A DNA stretch of 64,000 nucleotides, from positions 26,476-90,475 of the forward strand of contig NZ_JALNMJ010000024.1 in the NCBI RefSeq assembly GCF_023156505.1. Reading direction: 5' to 3'. A model generated the notes under the pieces. The model worked only from the letters and a program-made list of their open reading frames with translations, did no database searches and was not told the origin of the DNA. The first letter of the stretch is position 1. The number at the start of each line of letters is the position of its first letter. Source of the stretch: Roseibium sediminicola. Its GTDB lineage: Bacteria; Pseudomonadota; Alphaproteobacteria; Rhizobiales; Stappiaceae. The translations under genes and the position numbers were made by a program. Shown here piece after piece: positions 17,925-27,193 of the stretch.

Positions 17925-18782
17925 CTATTGGCGCACCGCCGGGGTTTCGACACCGAGACCCGAGCCGCGCCAGGTCACATAGACTTCCAGCGCCATCAGG
18001 TCGTCGGAGAAGGCGGCCGGGAATTCGGCGCGCGTGTCGCGGATACAGCCGCGGAAGCGGTTGTGCAGGGACACCATTTCGGACTGTTTCAGACGATAGG
18101 TCGGAAAGCCGTTGACATTGCCCTGGCTGAGGTGGTCGGCGCGAATGTATTTGCCGTTGTAATCCTCGTGGCAGGACGCGCAGGCGAGGTTCAGCTGACC
18201 GGTGCGGGTGTAATAGAGCTCCTTGCCCTTGTCCCACCAGGCCTGCATGTCGCCCTGGGTCAGATCCACTTCCACCGGCATGCCAATCGACTGGTGCTTG
18301 ATATAGGTGGTAAGCGCCTTCTGATCGGCCGCGTCGAACTTGTAGGGCTTGGCCTGCATGTTCTTTTCGCGGCATTGGTTGATCTGCAGCTCGATGTTGA
18401 ACGGTTTGCCGGCGTCCGCGTTCCATTTCGGATAGCTCGCGCCAAGGCCCTTCAGGAACTCGCCGGCATCCTCGTGGCAGGAGGCGCAGGACTTGCCGGC
18501 GTCGCCGTCCACCGTGTTCCAGATCTCCTCGCCGCGCTCCACATAGAGCATGCCGGGGTTCTGGAAGCTGTCGGCCTCGAGGGCGCGGGTTTCTTCCGTG
18601 CGGTAGTGCCAGCCCGAGATGATCTCGTCGAACGGATGGCCCTCAGGTGCGGCGACGCGGGTCTGGATTTCCATTTCCCCGTCGATCACGAGCTTGTCGT
18701 CGACCGGCCCCCCGGCCAGTGCGGCTCCCGTTCCCATCAACAATGCTGAGAACAGGGCGATGCTTTTATACGTCTTGGCCAA
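17925..18782 (-). CDS. soxA: SoxA, haem-Cys c-type cytochrome of the SoxAX thiosulfate-coupling complex
   Basis: A 285-residue protein with a signal peptide (SIALFSALLMGTGAALA) and two CASCH sites (near residues 98 and 202), so it is the di-haem SoxA form. The sequence RFRGCIRDTRAEF near residue 245 carries the cysteine that becomes a persulfide and ligates the active-site haem. With SoxX it couples thiosulfate oxidatively to SoxY. It follows soxZ by 39 bases. Confidence 0.95.
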   Translation of the reverse strand: MAKTYKSIALFSALLMGTGAALAGGPVDDKLVIDGEMEIQTRVAAPEGHPFDEIISGWHYRTEETRALEADSFQNPGMLYVERGEEIWNTVDGDAGKSCASCHEDAGEFLKGLGASYPKWNADAGKPFNIELQINQCREKNMQAKPYKFDAADQKALTTYIKHQSIGMPVEVDLTQGDMQAWWDKGKELYYTRTGQLNLACASCHEDYNGKYIRADHLSQGNVNGFPTYRLKQSEMVSLHNRFRGCIRDTRAEFPAAFSDDLMALEVYVTWRGSGLGVETPAVRQ

Positions 18783-18821
18783 ATCGTCTCCTCCCGATTT
18801 GTGCGGCTGCGTTCCCGCACC

Positions 18822-19151
18822 CTATTCAACAGCAATCTTGTTTTCGGTTTCGTAGACGCTGCCGTCGTCATCCACCCAGGTGAATTTGAATGTTCCGGAC
18901 TCGGTCACCTTCGCATTGAACTCCATGTAGGGGTTCGCGGAGACGGCCGGATCCATGTCACAGCTGAAGACCATCTGGCCGTTGAATTCGCAGGTGAACT
19001 TGTTGATGATCTGGCGCGGAATGAGCTCGCCGGACTTCTTGTCCTTGCGCTGGCCCGATTCCATCGGATGGCTGATCAGCGTCTTGATCGTGATGACTTC
19101 GCCCTTGGATGCCTTCTTGGGCACTTTCACGCGGGGTTTTGGAGTTGCCAT
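18822..19151 (-). CDS. soxZ: SoxZ, sulfur-carrier partner of SoxY
   Basis: A 109-residue protein without a signal peptide and with the conserved start PKPRVKVPKKASKGEVITIKTLISHPMESGQRKD. SoxZ forms the Ig-like partner of SoxY and is carried to the periplasm on the SoxY Tat signal. It has the expected size and sits directly between soxY and soxA. Confidence 0.95.
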   Translation of the reverse strand: MATPKPRVKVPKKASKGEVITIKTLISHPMESGQRKDKKSGELIPRQIINKFTCEFNGQMVFSCDMDPAVSANPYMEFNAKVTESGTFKFTWVDDDGSVYETENKIAVE

Positions 19152-19181
19152 GTTTGTTTCCTCGTATCCTGTTCCGCTCGC

Positions 19182-19631
19182 TTAGCCGCCGCAGCCACCG
19201 ATGGTGACCTTGACTTCCTTGCGGTCGATGAAGGTGGAGCCGTCGTTCATTTTCGCGACGGCGATCACGTTCTGGGTCTTCGCAAGACGAATACGGGTCT
19301 TGGCGTCGGCCGCGCCGCTCATGGCGGTGAAGTGGAACGTTGCAACGGCCGGGTTCGGGTTGCCGTCCGCCAGGATCAGCACGGATTCGACGAAGTTGTC
19401 GGCCGTCATCGGGCTGTCGACGGAGACGCCGACCGGCACGGTGTTGCCGTTCTCGGCGATTTCCGGCGTGTCCAGGCTGACGGTGCCTTCCGTCGGCGTT
19501 GCGCCGCCGGTGAAGGCCTTGATGGCGGCTTCGGTTTCATCCGGTGCTGCAAAGGAAAGCTGCGGGTTGAAAGCCAGAACGGCGGCGGCACCTGCCGTCA
19601 GACCGAACATTTGGCGTCGTGTGATGATCAT
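19182..19631 (-). CDS. soxY: SoxY, covalent sulfur carrier
   Basis: A 149-residue protein with a twin-arginine signal (ITRRQMFGLTAGAAAVLA) and the diagnostic swinging-arm C-terminus VKVTIGGCGG, whose cysteine binds every intermediate of the cycle. It is 23 bases downstream of soxX and 30 bases ahead of soxZ. Confidence 0.97.
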   Translation of the reverse strand: MIITRRQMFGLTAGAAAVLAFNPQLSFAAPDETEAAIKAFTGGATPTEGTVSLDTPEIAENGNTVPVGVSVDSPMTADNFVESVLILADGNPNPAVATFHFTAMSGAADAKTRIRLAKTQNVIAVAKMNDGSTFIDRKEVKVTIGGCGG

Positions 19632-19654
19632 CTCTTGCTCCCAGAGTGTCGAGA

Positions 19655-20134
19655 TCAGTTTTCTTTCAGCGTCAGGAGGTAGGCGACAACGTCTTCCACT
19701 TCCTGCGCGGTGAGGATGGTCTGGCCCTGATTGTCTTCGGCCACGTTGATGCCGACCTTCATTGTGTAGAATCCGGGCATGATGGTCTGTTCGCCGAAGA
19801 CATCCTTCGAGTTGACGACGATGGCGCGCAGCTGGGCCTCGTCCCAGCGGTCGCCCACGCCGTCCAGCACCGGTCCGACTTCACCGTGGAACAGCTGCTC
19901 GTTCAGATCGGTGTTGGCATGGCAGGCCAGGCAGTTGCCCTTCTTGCGGTCGGCGAAGGCCTCGCGTCCGGCAACCGCGTCACCAGCTGTACCGGTCAGC
20001 GATTGCTTGAGCTCCATGTCCTCGATCGGCACACTGTCCGGTGCCACGGTTCCGGCGGTCGCCACCGATGCGGCCATGAGAGCCAGTCCGGCCAGCGCGG
20101 CCGGCAAAGCTTTGAATGTCGCGCCCTTGGTCAT
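19655..20134 (-). CDS. soxX: SoxX, monohaem cytochrome c of SoxAX
   Basis: About 159 residues with a signal peptide (LPAALAGLALMAASVATAG), one haem site CLACH near residue 90, and a C-terminal MPGFYTMKVG segment providing the axial methionine. A TTG at 20155 would extend the frame, but the AGGAGG just inside it points to the ATG at 20134. An AT-rich palindrome 110 bases upstream marks its own promoter, matching the soxW-soxX promoter known in Paracoccus. Confidence 0.94.
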   Translation of the reverse strand: MTKGATFKALPAALAGLALMAASVATAGTVAPDSVPIEDMELKQSLTGTAGDAVAGREAFADRKKGNCLACHANTDLNEQLFHGEVGPVLDGVGDRWDEAQLRAIVVNSKDVFGEQTIMPGFYTMKVGINVAEDNQGQTILTAQEVEDVVAYLLTLKEN

Positions 20135-20247
20135 TGTGTCGGCTTTCCTCCTCAATGTGAAACGCCCGGGCTTCGCCGGTTTGCGTTTCGCCGGCAGGTC
20201 CGAATCCCCAGCCTGCCTGTTCTCCTCATATTAAAAGATATGATTTT

Positions 20248-20264
20248 TTGCATATGTTATGCAA
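20248..20264. promoter_or_regulatory. Candidate SoxR operator upstream of soxX
   Basis: TTGCATA-TGT-TATGCAA is a perfect 7-base inverted repeat in an otherwise AT-rich island of the soxW-soxX gap. The right arm continues as TATGCAATAGG, nearly the same as GATGCAATAGG upstream of soxR. In Paracoccus, SoxR acts at this same gap. Confidence 0.6.
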
Positions 20265-20311
20265 TAGGCCTTTTTGCGAAGACCGTTTTTATCAGCCGCA
20301 ACATGGTTCCC

Positions 20312-20905
<594 letters not shown>

Positions 20906-20927
20906 GTTATAATCCTCCCAAGGCGTG

Positions 20928-21662
20928 TTATCCGATCTGCGAAAAGACCGGGAAGGTGTCTAGCAGCCAGAGGGCGATGGCCGACATCTGGCCGGTGATG
21001 AAGAGCAGCCCGGTCAGGACCAGAAGTCCGCCCATGATCTTTTCGACCGTGCCCATGTGTTTGCGAAACCGCCCGGCGAATTTCAGGAACTGACCGGCAA
21101 AGGCGGCCGCGAGCACGAAGGGCAGGCCGATGCCGAGGGCGTAGACCGCCAGCAGCCCCGCCCCATGCCAGATCGTGTTCGAAGACCCCGCGACGAACAG
21201 GATTGAGGCCAGAACCGGACCGACGCAGGGCGTCCAGCCGAAGGCGAAAGCCAGGCCCATCAGAAAGGCGCCGATCAGCCCCGCCGGTTTGCTTTCCACA
21301 TGAATGCGCGCTTCGCGGAACAAGAGACCGATCCGGAACACGCCCAGGAAATGCAGGCCCATGACGATGATGATGGCGCCGGCCACATAGGTCAGAATGT
21401 CGTAGTAGCGCGCAATCGACTGGCCGATGACGCTGGCCGTCGCGCCGAGCGCGACGAAGACGACGGAAAACCCGAGCACGAAGGCGATGGCTGCAAGAAC
21501 GACCCGGCGTCCGGTCTCCGCCGTGGCGGCATCGCCCTTGAGTTCGTCGACGCTTACGCCTGCCAGGTAGCACAAATAGGGCGGCACGATTGGCAGCACG
21601 CAGGGTGATATGAAGGAGAGCAACCCGGCCAGAAAGGCGGCGCCCAGGGTCACGTCGAGCAT
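20928..21662 (-). CDS. soxV: SoxV, CcdA-family membrane thiol-disulfide electron carrier
   Basis: A 244-residue membrane protein with about six transmembrane helices. The first begins GAAFLAGLLSFISPCVLPIVPPYL with the CcdA Cys-Pro motif; the partner Cys lies in FGWTPCVGPVLAS near residue 145. It moves electrons from cytoplasmic thioredoxin to SoxW. The start follows GGGAGGCAAGGA. First gene of the minus-strand sox operon, divergent from soxS. Confidence 0.93.
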   Translation of the reverse strand: MLDVTLGAAFLAGLLSFISPCVLPIVPPYLCYLAGVSVDELKGDAATAETGRRVVLAAIAFVLGFSVVFVALGATASVIGQSIARYYDILTYVAGAIIIVMGLHFLGVFRIGLLFREARIHVESKPAGLIGAFLMGLAFAFGWTPCVGPVLASILFVAGSSNTIWHGAGLLAVYALGIGLPFVLAAAFAGQFLKFAGRFRKHMGTVEKIMGGLLVLTGLLFITGQMSAIALWLLDTFPVFSQIG

Positions 21663-21689
21663 TCCTTGCCTCCCGGTGAATCTCGAGAA

Positions 21690-21745
21690 TGAGTTGCTTT
21701 AAAATATTCAAAAATTCCTATATATTGCAATCAGAGAAATTCGGA
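21690..21745. promoter_or_regulatory. AT-rich soxV-soxS divergent promoter region with candidate SoxR site
   Basis: The 89-base gap between divergent soxV and soxS is strikingly AT-rich (AAAATATTCAAAAATTCCTATATATTGCAATC) compared with its GC-rich surroundings. CTATATATTGCAA resembles the inverted form of the TTGCATA/TATGCAATAG elements upstream of soxX and soxR. The exact operator edges cannot be fixed by eye. Confidence 0.5.
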
Positions 21746-21751
21746 GACGGC

Positions 21752-22129
21752 ATGATGCCTTTCACAACTCGGTTATTGGCGATCGCGGCGGGGCTTCTGA
21801 CAGCGCTTGTCTGGGTGCTGCCCGCGGCGTCGGCGGAGCTGATCATGCTGGAGCAGCCAGGCTGCGTCTGGTGCAAGCGTTGGAACGAGGAAATCGGGAG
21901 TGCCTATCCCAAAACCGCGGAAGGCGCGCGAGCTCCCTTGCGCCGGGTCGACATCACCGGCGCGTGGCCGGAGGACCTCGACAAGGTTGCGAAAGAACGG
22001 CTGACGCCGACCTTCATCCTGGTGTCGGACGGGGTTGAGATCGACCGGCTCAGGGGATATCCGGGCGAACACTTCTTCTGGCCGCTTCTCGCGGCTATGC
22101 TCGAAAAACTACCCGAAAAGATCAACTGA
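21752..22129 (+). CDS. soxS: SoxS, periplasmic thioredoxin-like protein
   Basis: About 125 residues. ATG at 21752 (or the adjacent 21755) follows CGGAGACGG and opens a signal peptide (TRLLAIAAGLLTALVWVLPAASA). The active site is CVWC in MLEQPGCVWCKRWNEEIG, followed by RLTPTFILVSDG with the cis-Pro. SoxS reactivates the SoxYZ carrier by reducing it. An upstream in-frame ATG at 21689 would place AT-rich promoter DNA in the gene and is not favoured. It is followed by soxR. Confidence 0.9.
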   Translation: MMPFTTRLLAIAAGLLTALVWVLPAASAELIMLEQPGCVWCKRWNEEIGSAYPKTAEGARAPLRRVDITGAWPEDLDKVAKERLTPTFILVSDGVEIDRLRGYPGEHFFWPLLAAMLEKLPEKIN

Positions 22130-22176
22130 GATTGTTGATCCGTATGGCAAGTTCGGGCATGTATCTTGATTGCTGA

Positions 22177-22195
22177 CTATTGTGCGATGCAATAG
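22177..22195. promoter_or_regulatory. Candidate SoxR operator upstream of soxR
   Basis: CTATTG-TGCGATG-CAATAG is a perfect 6-base inverted repeat 28 bases ahead of the soxR ATG. It shares ATGCAATAGG with the soxX-upstream palindrome, suggesting autoregulation. Confidence 0.55.
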
Positions 22196-22223
22196 GCAGG
22201 ATGAATTGGGGCAATTGGCTTAG

Positions 22224-22574
22224 ATGAACCTACCGGTCTTTACCAAAGACATGGACGCAAAGGATCTCGACCTGCTGATGGAGCAGGCCCGGAAGGCCAG
22301 CGACCTTTTGAAGGCCCTGTCTCACGAAGTCCGCCTGGTCATCCTGTGTCTGCTGTCGGAAGGCGAAAAGTCGGTTTCCGAACTGGAAGAGATCCTGACC
22401 ATGCCGCAGGCGGCCGTGTCCCAGCAACTGGCCCGGCTGCGCCTGGAGGGCCTGGTCCAGTCGCGCCGTGACGGCCGCATGATCTACTACCGTCTTCTGG
22501 ATGACGAAGTCAGCTCGATCATCGCGAGCCTCTATGAACTGTTCTGCAAGGACGTGCGCGCCAAGGACGCCTGA
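22224..22574 (+). CDS. soxR: SoxR, ArsR-family persulfide-responsive repressor of the sox genes
   Basis: A 116-residue winged-helix protein. The recognition region is SVSELEEILTMPQAAVSQQLARLRLEGLVQSRRDGRM. Two cysteines, at residues 42 (VILCLL) and 108 (ELFCKD), match the spacing of the dithiol sensor of BigR/SqrR/SoxR proteins that form a polysulfide bridge when reactive sulfur is present and release DNA. Its position beside soxS and the shared palindromes support control of the whole locus. Confidence 0.92.
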   Translation: MNLPVFTKDMDAKDLDLLMEQARKASDLLKALSHEVRLVILCLLSEGEKSVSELEEILTMPQAAVSQQLARLRLEGLVQSRRDGRMIYYRLLDDEVSSIIASLYELFCKDVRAKDA

Positions 22575-22725
22575 CGGCAGGAACCCTCCGGTTTCGGCGT
22601 GCGGCGCAGCATGGACATTGTTTGCGGGCTGAAGACCCGCCTGCTACCTTTTTTGAGGATCGCCGGAAGGCGAGGGAGAGGAAACGCTTCAAAAGGCCCG
22701 GAAAGGGCTGTGGGGTTATGCGCAC

Positions 22726-23829
22726 ATGATAATACTGGATCCGGTGGTGCTGACGCCGATTTTGGGTGTGCTGGCTGGGTGCGTCCTGGGTTTCGCCGCC
22801 CGCGCGACCCATTTCTGCACGCTGTCGGCGCTGGAGCGTCACTGGTATGCCGGTGACAGCAGCAGTCTTCGAACCTGGGTTCTGGCGTCGGTCTCCGCCC
22901 TGATCGGCACGCAGATTCTCGCCGCCTTTGGTCTTGCCGACACGCATGCCTCGTTCTATCTCGCCTCCGCCTTTCCCTGGACAGGTGCCATCATCGGCGG
23001 GGTCATGTTCGGCATCGGCATGGCGCTGGTAGGTACCTGCGGTTTCGGCGCGGTTCTTCGCCTTGGTGGCGGCAGTCTTCGGGCGCTTGTGGTGCTTACC
23101 GTGATCGGTCTGTCCGCGCTGGCGGCGCAGCGGGGCATAGTCGGTGTCCTGCGCGTGCCTCTGGTCGACGACCTGGCCATCTCCTTTGCCAACAGCGGCA
23201 GCCAGTCCATGGGGGACATTGTCTCCAGCCTGTTTGGCCTGGACCTGACCGGCGTCGTGGCGGCCGTGATCGCTCTCACCGGTTTGTTCTGGATTTTCAA
23301 GTCGACGTCTTACCGGAAACAGATCACGAAAATCGGGGCCGCCGTCATCATCGGCAGCGTAATCACCTTCGGCTGGTGGGCGACCACCTTTGTCGCCGAG
23401 CGCTCCTTCGATCCGGTGCAGATCGAAGCCGGGTCCTTCGTGGTGCCGGTCGGCGACACGATCATGCAGCTGATCACCTATACGGGCACCTGGCCCGATT
23501 ACGGCGTTGGCCTGATCATCGGAACCCTGGTGGGCGCCGTCGTGGCGGCCCTGTGGAACCGGGACATCCGCTGGGAAGCCTGTGACGATGCCCGCGAACT
23601 TGGCCGGCATCTCCTTGGCGGCACGCTGATGGGTGTTGGCGGTGTCTTCTCCATGGGCTGCACGGTCGGGCAGGGCATCACCGGCTTTTCCGCGCTGGCC
23701 ATCTCGGCGCCTGTTGTCATGCTGTCCATGGCCTTCGGCGCGCGCGTCGGCCTTGCCTGGCTGATGGAAGGCTCGGTGCTGGCCGCCTTCCGCCGCAGTG
23801 ATGGCGTTCGTCCCACTGCGGCAGAATAG
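22726..23829 (+). CDS. YeeE/YedE-family sulfur-compound permease (SoxT-like, copy 1)
   Basis: A 367-residue integral membrane protein with about nine to ten hydrophobic segments and the family cysteines: RATHFCTLSALER near residue 31, LVGTCGFGAVLR near residue 100, and FSMGCTVGQGITGFSAL near residue 310. The TsuA-type thiosulfate channel passes thiosulfate along such cysteines. Placed next to soxR it corresponds to SoxT, which is thought to bring a sulfur signal or substrate into the cytoplasm. The ribosome site before the ATG at 22726 is weak. Confidence 0.85.
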   Translation: MIILDPVVLTPILGVLAGCVLGFAARATHFCTLSALERHWYAGDSSSLRTWVLASVSALIGTQILAAFGLADTHASFYLASAFPWTGAIIGGVMFGIGMALVGTCGFGAVLRLGGGSLRALVVLTVIGLSALAAQRGIVGVLRVPLVDDLAISFANSGSQSMGDIVSSLFGLDLTGVVAAVIALTGLFWIFKSTSYRKQITKIGAAVIIGSVITFGWWATTFVAERSFDPVQIEAGSFVVPVGDTIMQLITYTGTWPDYGVGLIIGTLVGAVVAALWNRDIRWEACDDARELGRHLLGGTLMGVGGVFSMGCTVGQGITGFSALAISAPVVMLSMAFGARVGLAWLMEGSVLAAFRRSDGVRPTAAE

Positions 23830-23840
23830 TTTTCGGAAAC

Positions 23841-24779
23841 TCAGCCTGCCACGAAGCGATAAGTTACGCCGGCCTTCTCCACGCGGCCATTGCCCGGGTG
23901 CGGGAAGTGGTAGCCGATCAGCCGCGTGTTTTCTTGCGCCAGCCGATCCAGCAACGCCATCCGTGTCGCGATGCCCATGTCCCGGTCCTGGTCCGAGCCG
24001 GACGCCCAGCCGGGTTTTTCAAAAGAGATCACCGTGTTGGTGATGGCATCGCCGACGACCATGACGCTGTCACCGCCGCCATGAATCACATAGGACATGT
24101 GACCCGGTGTGTGTCCGGCGGTATCGACAGCCTCGACGCCCGGTAGCATTTCCTGTCCCGGGCGAATCATCGAGACCTGATCCTCGATTGCCTCGAAGCG
24201 GGCCTGCGCACCGACCACGAAGCTTTTGCGCTCCTCCGGCATGTTGGCGAGTGTGTCATCGGCACGCCAATAGTCCCATTCGGCCTCCGGCACCCAGATG
24301 CTGGCTTCCGGATACAGCGGATCGTCGAAATCGTCGAGAATGCCCCAGAGATGGTCCGGATGGGCGTGGGTCAGCACCACGTCGGTGATGTTGGACGGAT
24401 CGATTCCCGCCGCTTCCAGCTTCGCTGGCAGCTCACCCGCGGTCGGCTGGAAATTGGTGCCTGAACCGACATCGAACAGGACCAGCCGATCGCCGGATTT
24501 CAGCAGCGTGATGTTGCAGTTGGGCGTCAATACGTCGGTGGCAAGGCCATGCGGTTCCAGCAGCGCTGCAATCTCGGCCTCGCTGCGATCTGGCAGAATG
24601 AAATTCATCGGCAGGGTCAGGTGTCCGTCTGAAAACACCATGATCTGATGGTCGCCCAGGCTGAGCGCGGTTTCCGCCGATGCCCGCCGCGGCAGGCCAG
24701 TGAGGCTTGCGCCCGCAACCGCAAGACCTCCGGCGAGAACCGTGCGTCTGGTGAGATCTTTCCCTGGCGTGCGCGTCAT
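23841..24779 (-). CDS. Tat-exported metallo-beta-lactamase-fold hydrolase (SoxH-like)
   Basis: About 312 residues. The start at 24779 follows GGAGGATGCC and gives a Tat signal (LTRRTVLAGGLAVAG). The zinc motif THAHPDHLWG near residue 138, later DTAGHTPGHMSYV, VVGDAI and a final GYHFPHPG complete an MBL active site. The protein resembles SoxH, which in Paracoccus ends the sox operon but is dispensable for thiosulfate oxidation in vitro. Here it stands apart, convergent with the first YeeE gene and divergent from the second. Substrate unknown. Confidence 0.8.
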   Translation of the reverse strand: MTRTPGKDLTRRTVLAGGLAVAGASLTGLPRRASAETALSLGDHQIMVFSDGHLTLPMNFILPDRSEAEIAALLEPHGLATDVLTPNCNITLLKSGDRLVLFDVGSGTNFQPTAGELPAKLEAAGIDPSNITDVVLTHAHPDHLWGILDDFDDPLYPEASIWVPEAEWDYWRADDTLANMPEERKSFVVGAQARFEAIEDQVSMIRPGQEMLPGVEAVDTAGHTPGHMSYVIHGGGDSVMVVGDAITNTVISFEKPGWASGSDQDRDMGIATRMALLDRLAQENTRLIGYHFPHPGNGRVEKAGVTYRFVAG

Positions 24780-24784
24780 GGCAT

Positions 24785-24830
24785 CCTCCACATATGCAAA
24801 CTTTTGAATTTATCTATGTTTCCTTGAGAT
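24785..24830. promoter_or_regulatory. AT-rich divergent promoter region with a SoxR-like half site
   Basis: The short gap between the SoxH-like gene and the second YeeE gene contains ATATGCAAACTTTTGAATTTATCTATG. TATGCAA at 24793-24799 is identical to one arm of the soxX-upstream palindrome, but no good opposite arm is seen, so SoxR control here is only suggested. Confidence 0.35.
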
Positions 24831-24894
24831 TGGTCAATGCCTGACGTGTGAAAGCGCAGCGAAACTGACGAAACGCTGTCTGAAGGAGAGGGCG

Positions 24895-25986
24895 ATGGAT
24901 CTGACATTTCTGCTCGACAGGGTCTCCGAACCCTGGCTGTTGGCAGTCGGAGGACTGCTCGTCGGGGTGCTGTTCGGCGCTTTTGCTCAACAGAGCCGGT
25001 TTTGCCTGCGGGCGGCAAGTCTGGAGTTTTCCCGGGGCGCTCCGAAGGACCGGTTGCCGGTCTGGCTGTTTGCGTTCTCTTCTGCCCTGTTGGGCACGCA
25101 GGTTCTCATCGCTCTGGGCGAGGTTCAGTCCAACGAGGCGCGGCAGCTGGCCTCGCCGCAAAGCCTGTCGGGAGCGCTGCTCGGCGGCCTGATGTTCGGC
25201 ACCGGCATGGTGCTGGCGCGCGGCTGTGCCAGCCGTCTCTTGGTTCTGTCGGCAACGGGCAACCTGAGGGCGCTGCTATCCGGCCTGGTGTTTGCGGTGG
25301 TGGCGCAGGCAAGCCTGCGAGGCATGCTCGCGCCTGTGCGCGAAGGCCTGGCGGGGCTCTGGACCACGGGCGATATCGGTGGCAATGACCTGACCGCCCA
25401 TCTTGGCCTGACACCTGCCATGACCATTGCCTTTGCCGCCCTGTGGTCGATGGCGGGGCTGTTCTTTGCGTGGCGGGCCCGGGTGGCGCTCTGGCAGATG
25501 GTTGCGGCGGCGGGCGCGGGGCTGGCGATTCCGCTCGCCTGGTGGTTCACCTCGGCCATGGCCCGGCAGGCCTTCGATCCGGTACAGGTGGAAGGCGTTA
25601 CCTTCACCGGCCCGTCCGCGGACACGCTGATGCTGGTGCTGTCGCCGCCGGGTGACGTGCTCGATTTTGATATCGGCCTTGTGCCCGGTGTCTTCCTCGG
25701 CTCCTTCCTGGCAGCCCTGCTAACGCGGGAATTGTCGCTGCAGGGCTTTGAAGGTGGCAAGTCGATGGCACGTTATCTGACCGGAGCGACCCTGATGGGT
25801 TTTGGCGGCATGCTGGCGGGCGGCTGCGCAGTCGGCGCCGGCATTACTGGTGCTTCCATTTTCGCTGTCACTGCCTGGATCACTTTGACGGCAATCTGGC
25901 TGTCCTCGGGTGTTACCGACCGCTTGCTGACGGGTATGACCGACGCCCACCCGCCGATGGCGGGGGAGCCCGAACAGGCCCGGTGA
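24895..25986 (+). CDS. YeeE/YedE-family sulfur-compound permease (SoxT-like, copy 2)
   Basis: A 363-residue membrane protein of the same family as the gene at 22726 but clearly divergent. Conserved cysteines are present in QQSRFCLRAASLEF, MVLARGCASRLLVL and LAGGCAVGAGITGASIF. It follows GAAGGAGAGGGCG, a good ribosome site. Two dissimilar SoxT-like permeases in one sox locus imply separate roles, for example substrate import versus signalling. Confidence 0.85.
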   Translation: MDLTFLLDRVSEPWLLAVGGLLVGVLFGAFAQQSRFCLRAASLEFSRGAPKDRLPVWLFAFSSALLGTQVLIALGEVQSNEARQLASPQSLSGALLGGLMFGTGMVLARGCASRLLVLSATGNLRALLSGLVFAVVAQASLRGMLAPVREGLAGLWTTGDIGGNDLTAHLGLTPAMTIAFAALWSMAGLFFAWRARVALWQMVAAAGAGLAIPLAWWFTSAMARQAFDPVQVEGVTFTGPSADTLMLVLSPPGDVLDFDIGLVPGVFLGSFLAALLTRELSLQGFEGGKSMARYLTGATLMGFGGMLAGGCAVGAGITGASIFAVTAWITLTAIWLSSGVTDRLLTGMTDAHPPMAGEPEQAR

Positions 25987-26005
25987 GGGCAAACCTTCAA
26001 AGCGA

Positions 26006-27193
26006 TCAGGCGATATTGGGCATGCTTGCGTTCAACCCCGCGATCACACCGCGCAATTCGGCAAGGCCACGCAGGCGGCCGATCAGCGGATAGCCGGGAT
26101 GGGTGCCGCGAGCGGCATCGTCCAGCAGCTCGTGGCCGTGGTCCGGGCGAAAGACGATCTCTGCATCCCTCCGTCCTTCGGCGCGCCGGCGTTGCTCTTC
26201 CCGAAGAAACGCGGACACCAGGGCAGGCATGTCGGTGTCGCCGGTCAGGTGTGCGGCTTCCTCGAAGGAGCCATCCGGATCCTTGGCGACATTGCGCAGA
26301 TGCGCAAAGTGTATTCTGCCGGCGAAGCGTTCGGCGATCGCCGGCACGTCGTTGTCGGGATTGGCGCCGAGCGAACCGGCGCAGAGCGTCAGTCCGTTGG
26401 CCGGACTGTCCACGGCCGACAGGATCCAGTCGATGTCCTCCGCGCAGGTGACGATCCGCGGCAGGCCGAGCAGATCGCGCGGCGGATCGTCGGGATGGAC
26501 GGCGAGTTTCAGGCCGAGTTCTTCGGCCGTCGGGATCACTTCCTCCAGGAAACGTTTGTGGTTCTGCCGGAGCGTGGTCCGGTCGAGCCCGGCATAGGGA
26601 ATGAGTGCCTGGCGAAGCCCATCGGCATCATAGCGGTCATAGGCGCCTGGTAAGCCAGCCATGATCGCGGCGGTCAGCCCTTCCCTTAAGGCCGGGGTGC
26701 TCTTGTCGAACCAGCATCTGGCGGCAGCGAGAACGGCCTCAGAATAGTCCTTCTCCGCGCCGTCCCGTTCCACCATGAAAACGTCAAAGGCCGCCATCTT
26801 CGGAAGGGAGAAGCGCAGGCAGGTGCCGCCGCGTGGGACCGGAGCGGCAAGGTCCGTCCTTGTCCAGTCGAGCAGGGGCATGAAGTTGTAGCAGATAACC
26901 CGGATGCCTTCGGCGGCAAGGTTCGCCATGGATTGCCGGTAATTGGCAAAGAGCTCTGACAGGTCGCCTTCGGCCCGCTTGATTGCCTCGTGCACTGGCA
27001 GGCTTTCCACCACGGTCCAGTCGAATCCGGCGGCGTTGATCTGGGCGCGCGTGTCGGCAATCGTGTTGCGCGGCCAGACCTGGCCATAGGGAATTTCGTG
27101 CAGGGCCGTGACGATGCTTGTCGCGCCCGTCTGCGCAATCTCGGAGAGCGAAATGCGGTCGAAGCCGCCATACCAGCGCCAACCCTCGATCAT
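26006..27193 (-). CDS. uxuA: UxuA, D-mannonate dehydratase
   Basis: A 395-residue protein with the UxuA barrel: WRWYGGFDRISLSEIAQTGA at the N-terminus, YNFMPLLDWTRTDL near residue 102, KLAVHPDDPP and LTLCAGSLGA carrying the metal-binding His and Cys, and FAHLRNV with a further His. It converts D-mannonate to 2-keto-3-deoxygluconate. Its ATG overlaps the uxuB stop by 4 bases, so it is the last gene of the uronate operon and convergent with the sox permease gene. Confidence 0.95.
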   Translation of the reverse strand: MIEGWRWYGGFDRISLSEIAQTGATSIVTALHEIPYGQVWPRNTIADTRAQINAAGFDWTVVESLPVHEAIKRAEGDLSELFANYRQSMANLAAEGIRVICYNFMPLLDWTRTDLAAPVPRGGTCLRFSLPKMAAFDVFMVERDGAEKDYSEAVLAAARCWFDKSTPALREGLTAAIMAGLPGAYDRYDADGLRQALIPYAGLDRTTLRQNHKRFLEEVIPTAEELGLKLAVHPDDPPRDLLGLPRIVTCAEDIDWILSAVDSPANGLTLCAGSLGANPDNDVPAIAERFAGRIHFAHLRNVAKDPDGSFEEAAHLTGDTDMPALVSAFLREEQRRRAEGRRDAEIVFRPDHGHELLDDAARGTHPGYPLIGRLRGLAELRGVIAGLNASMPNIA

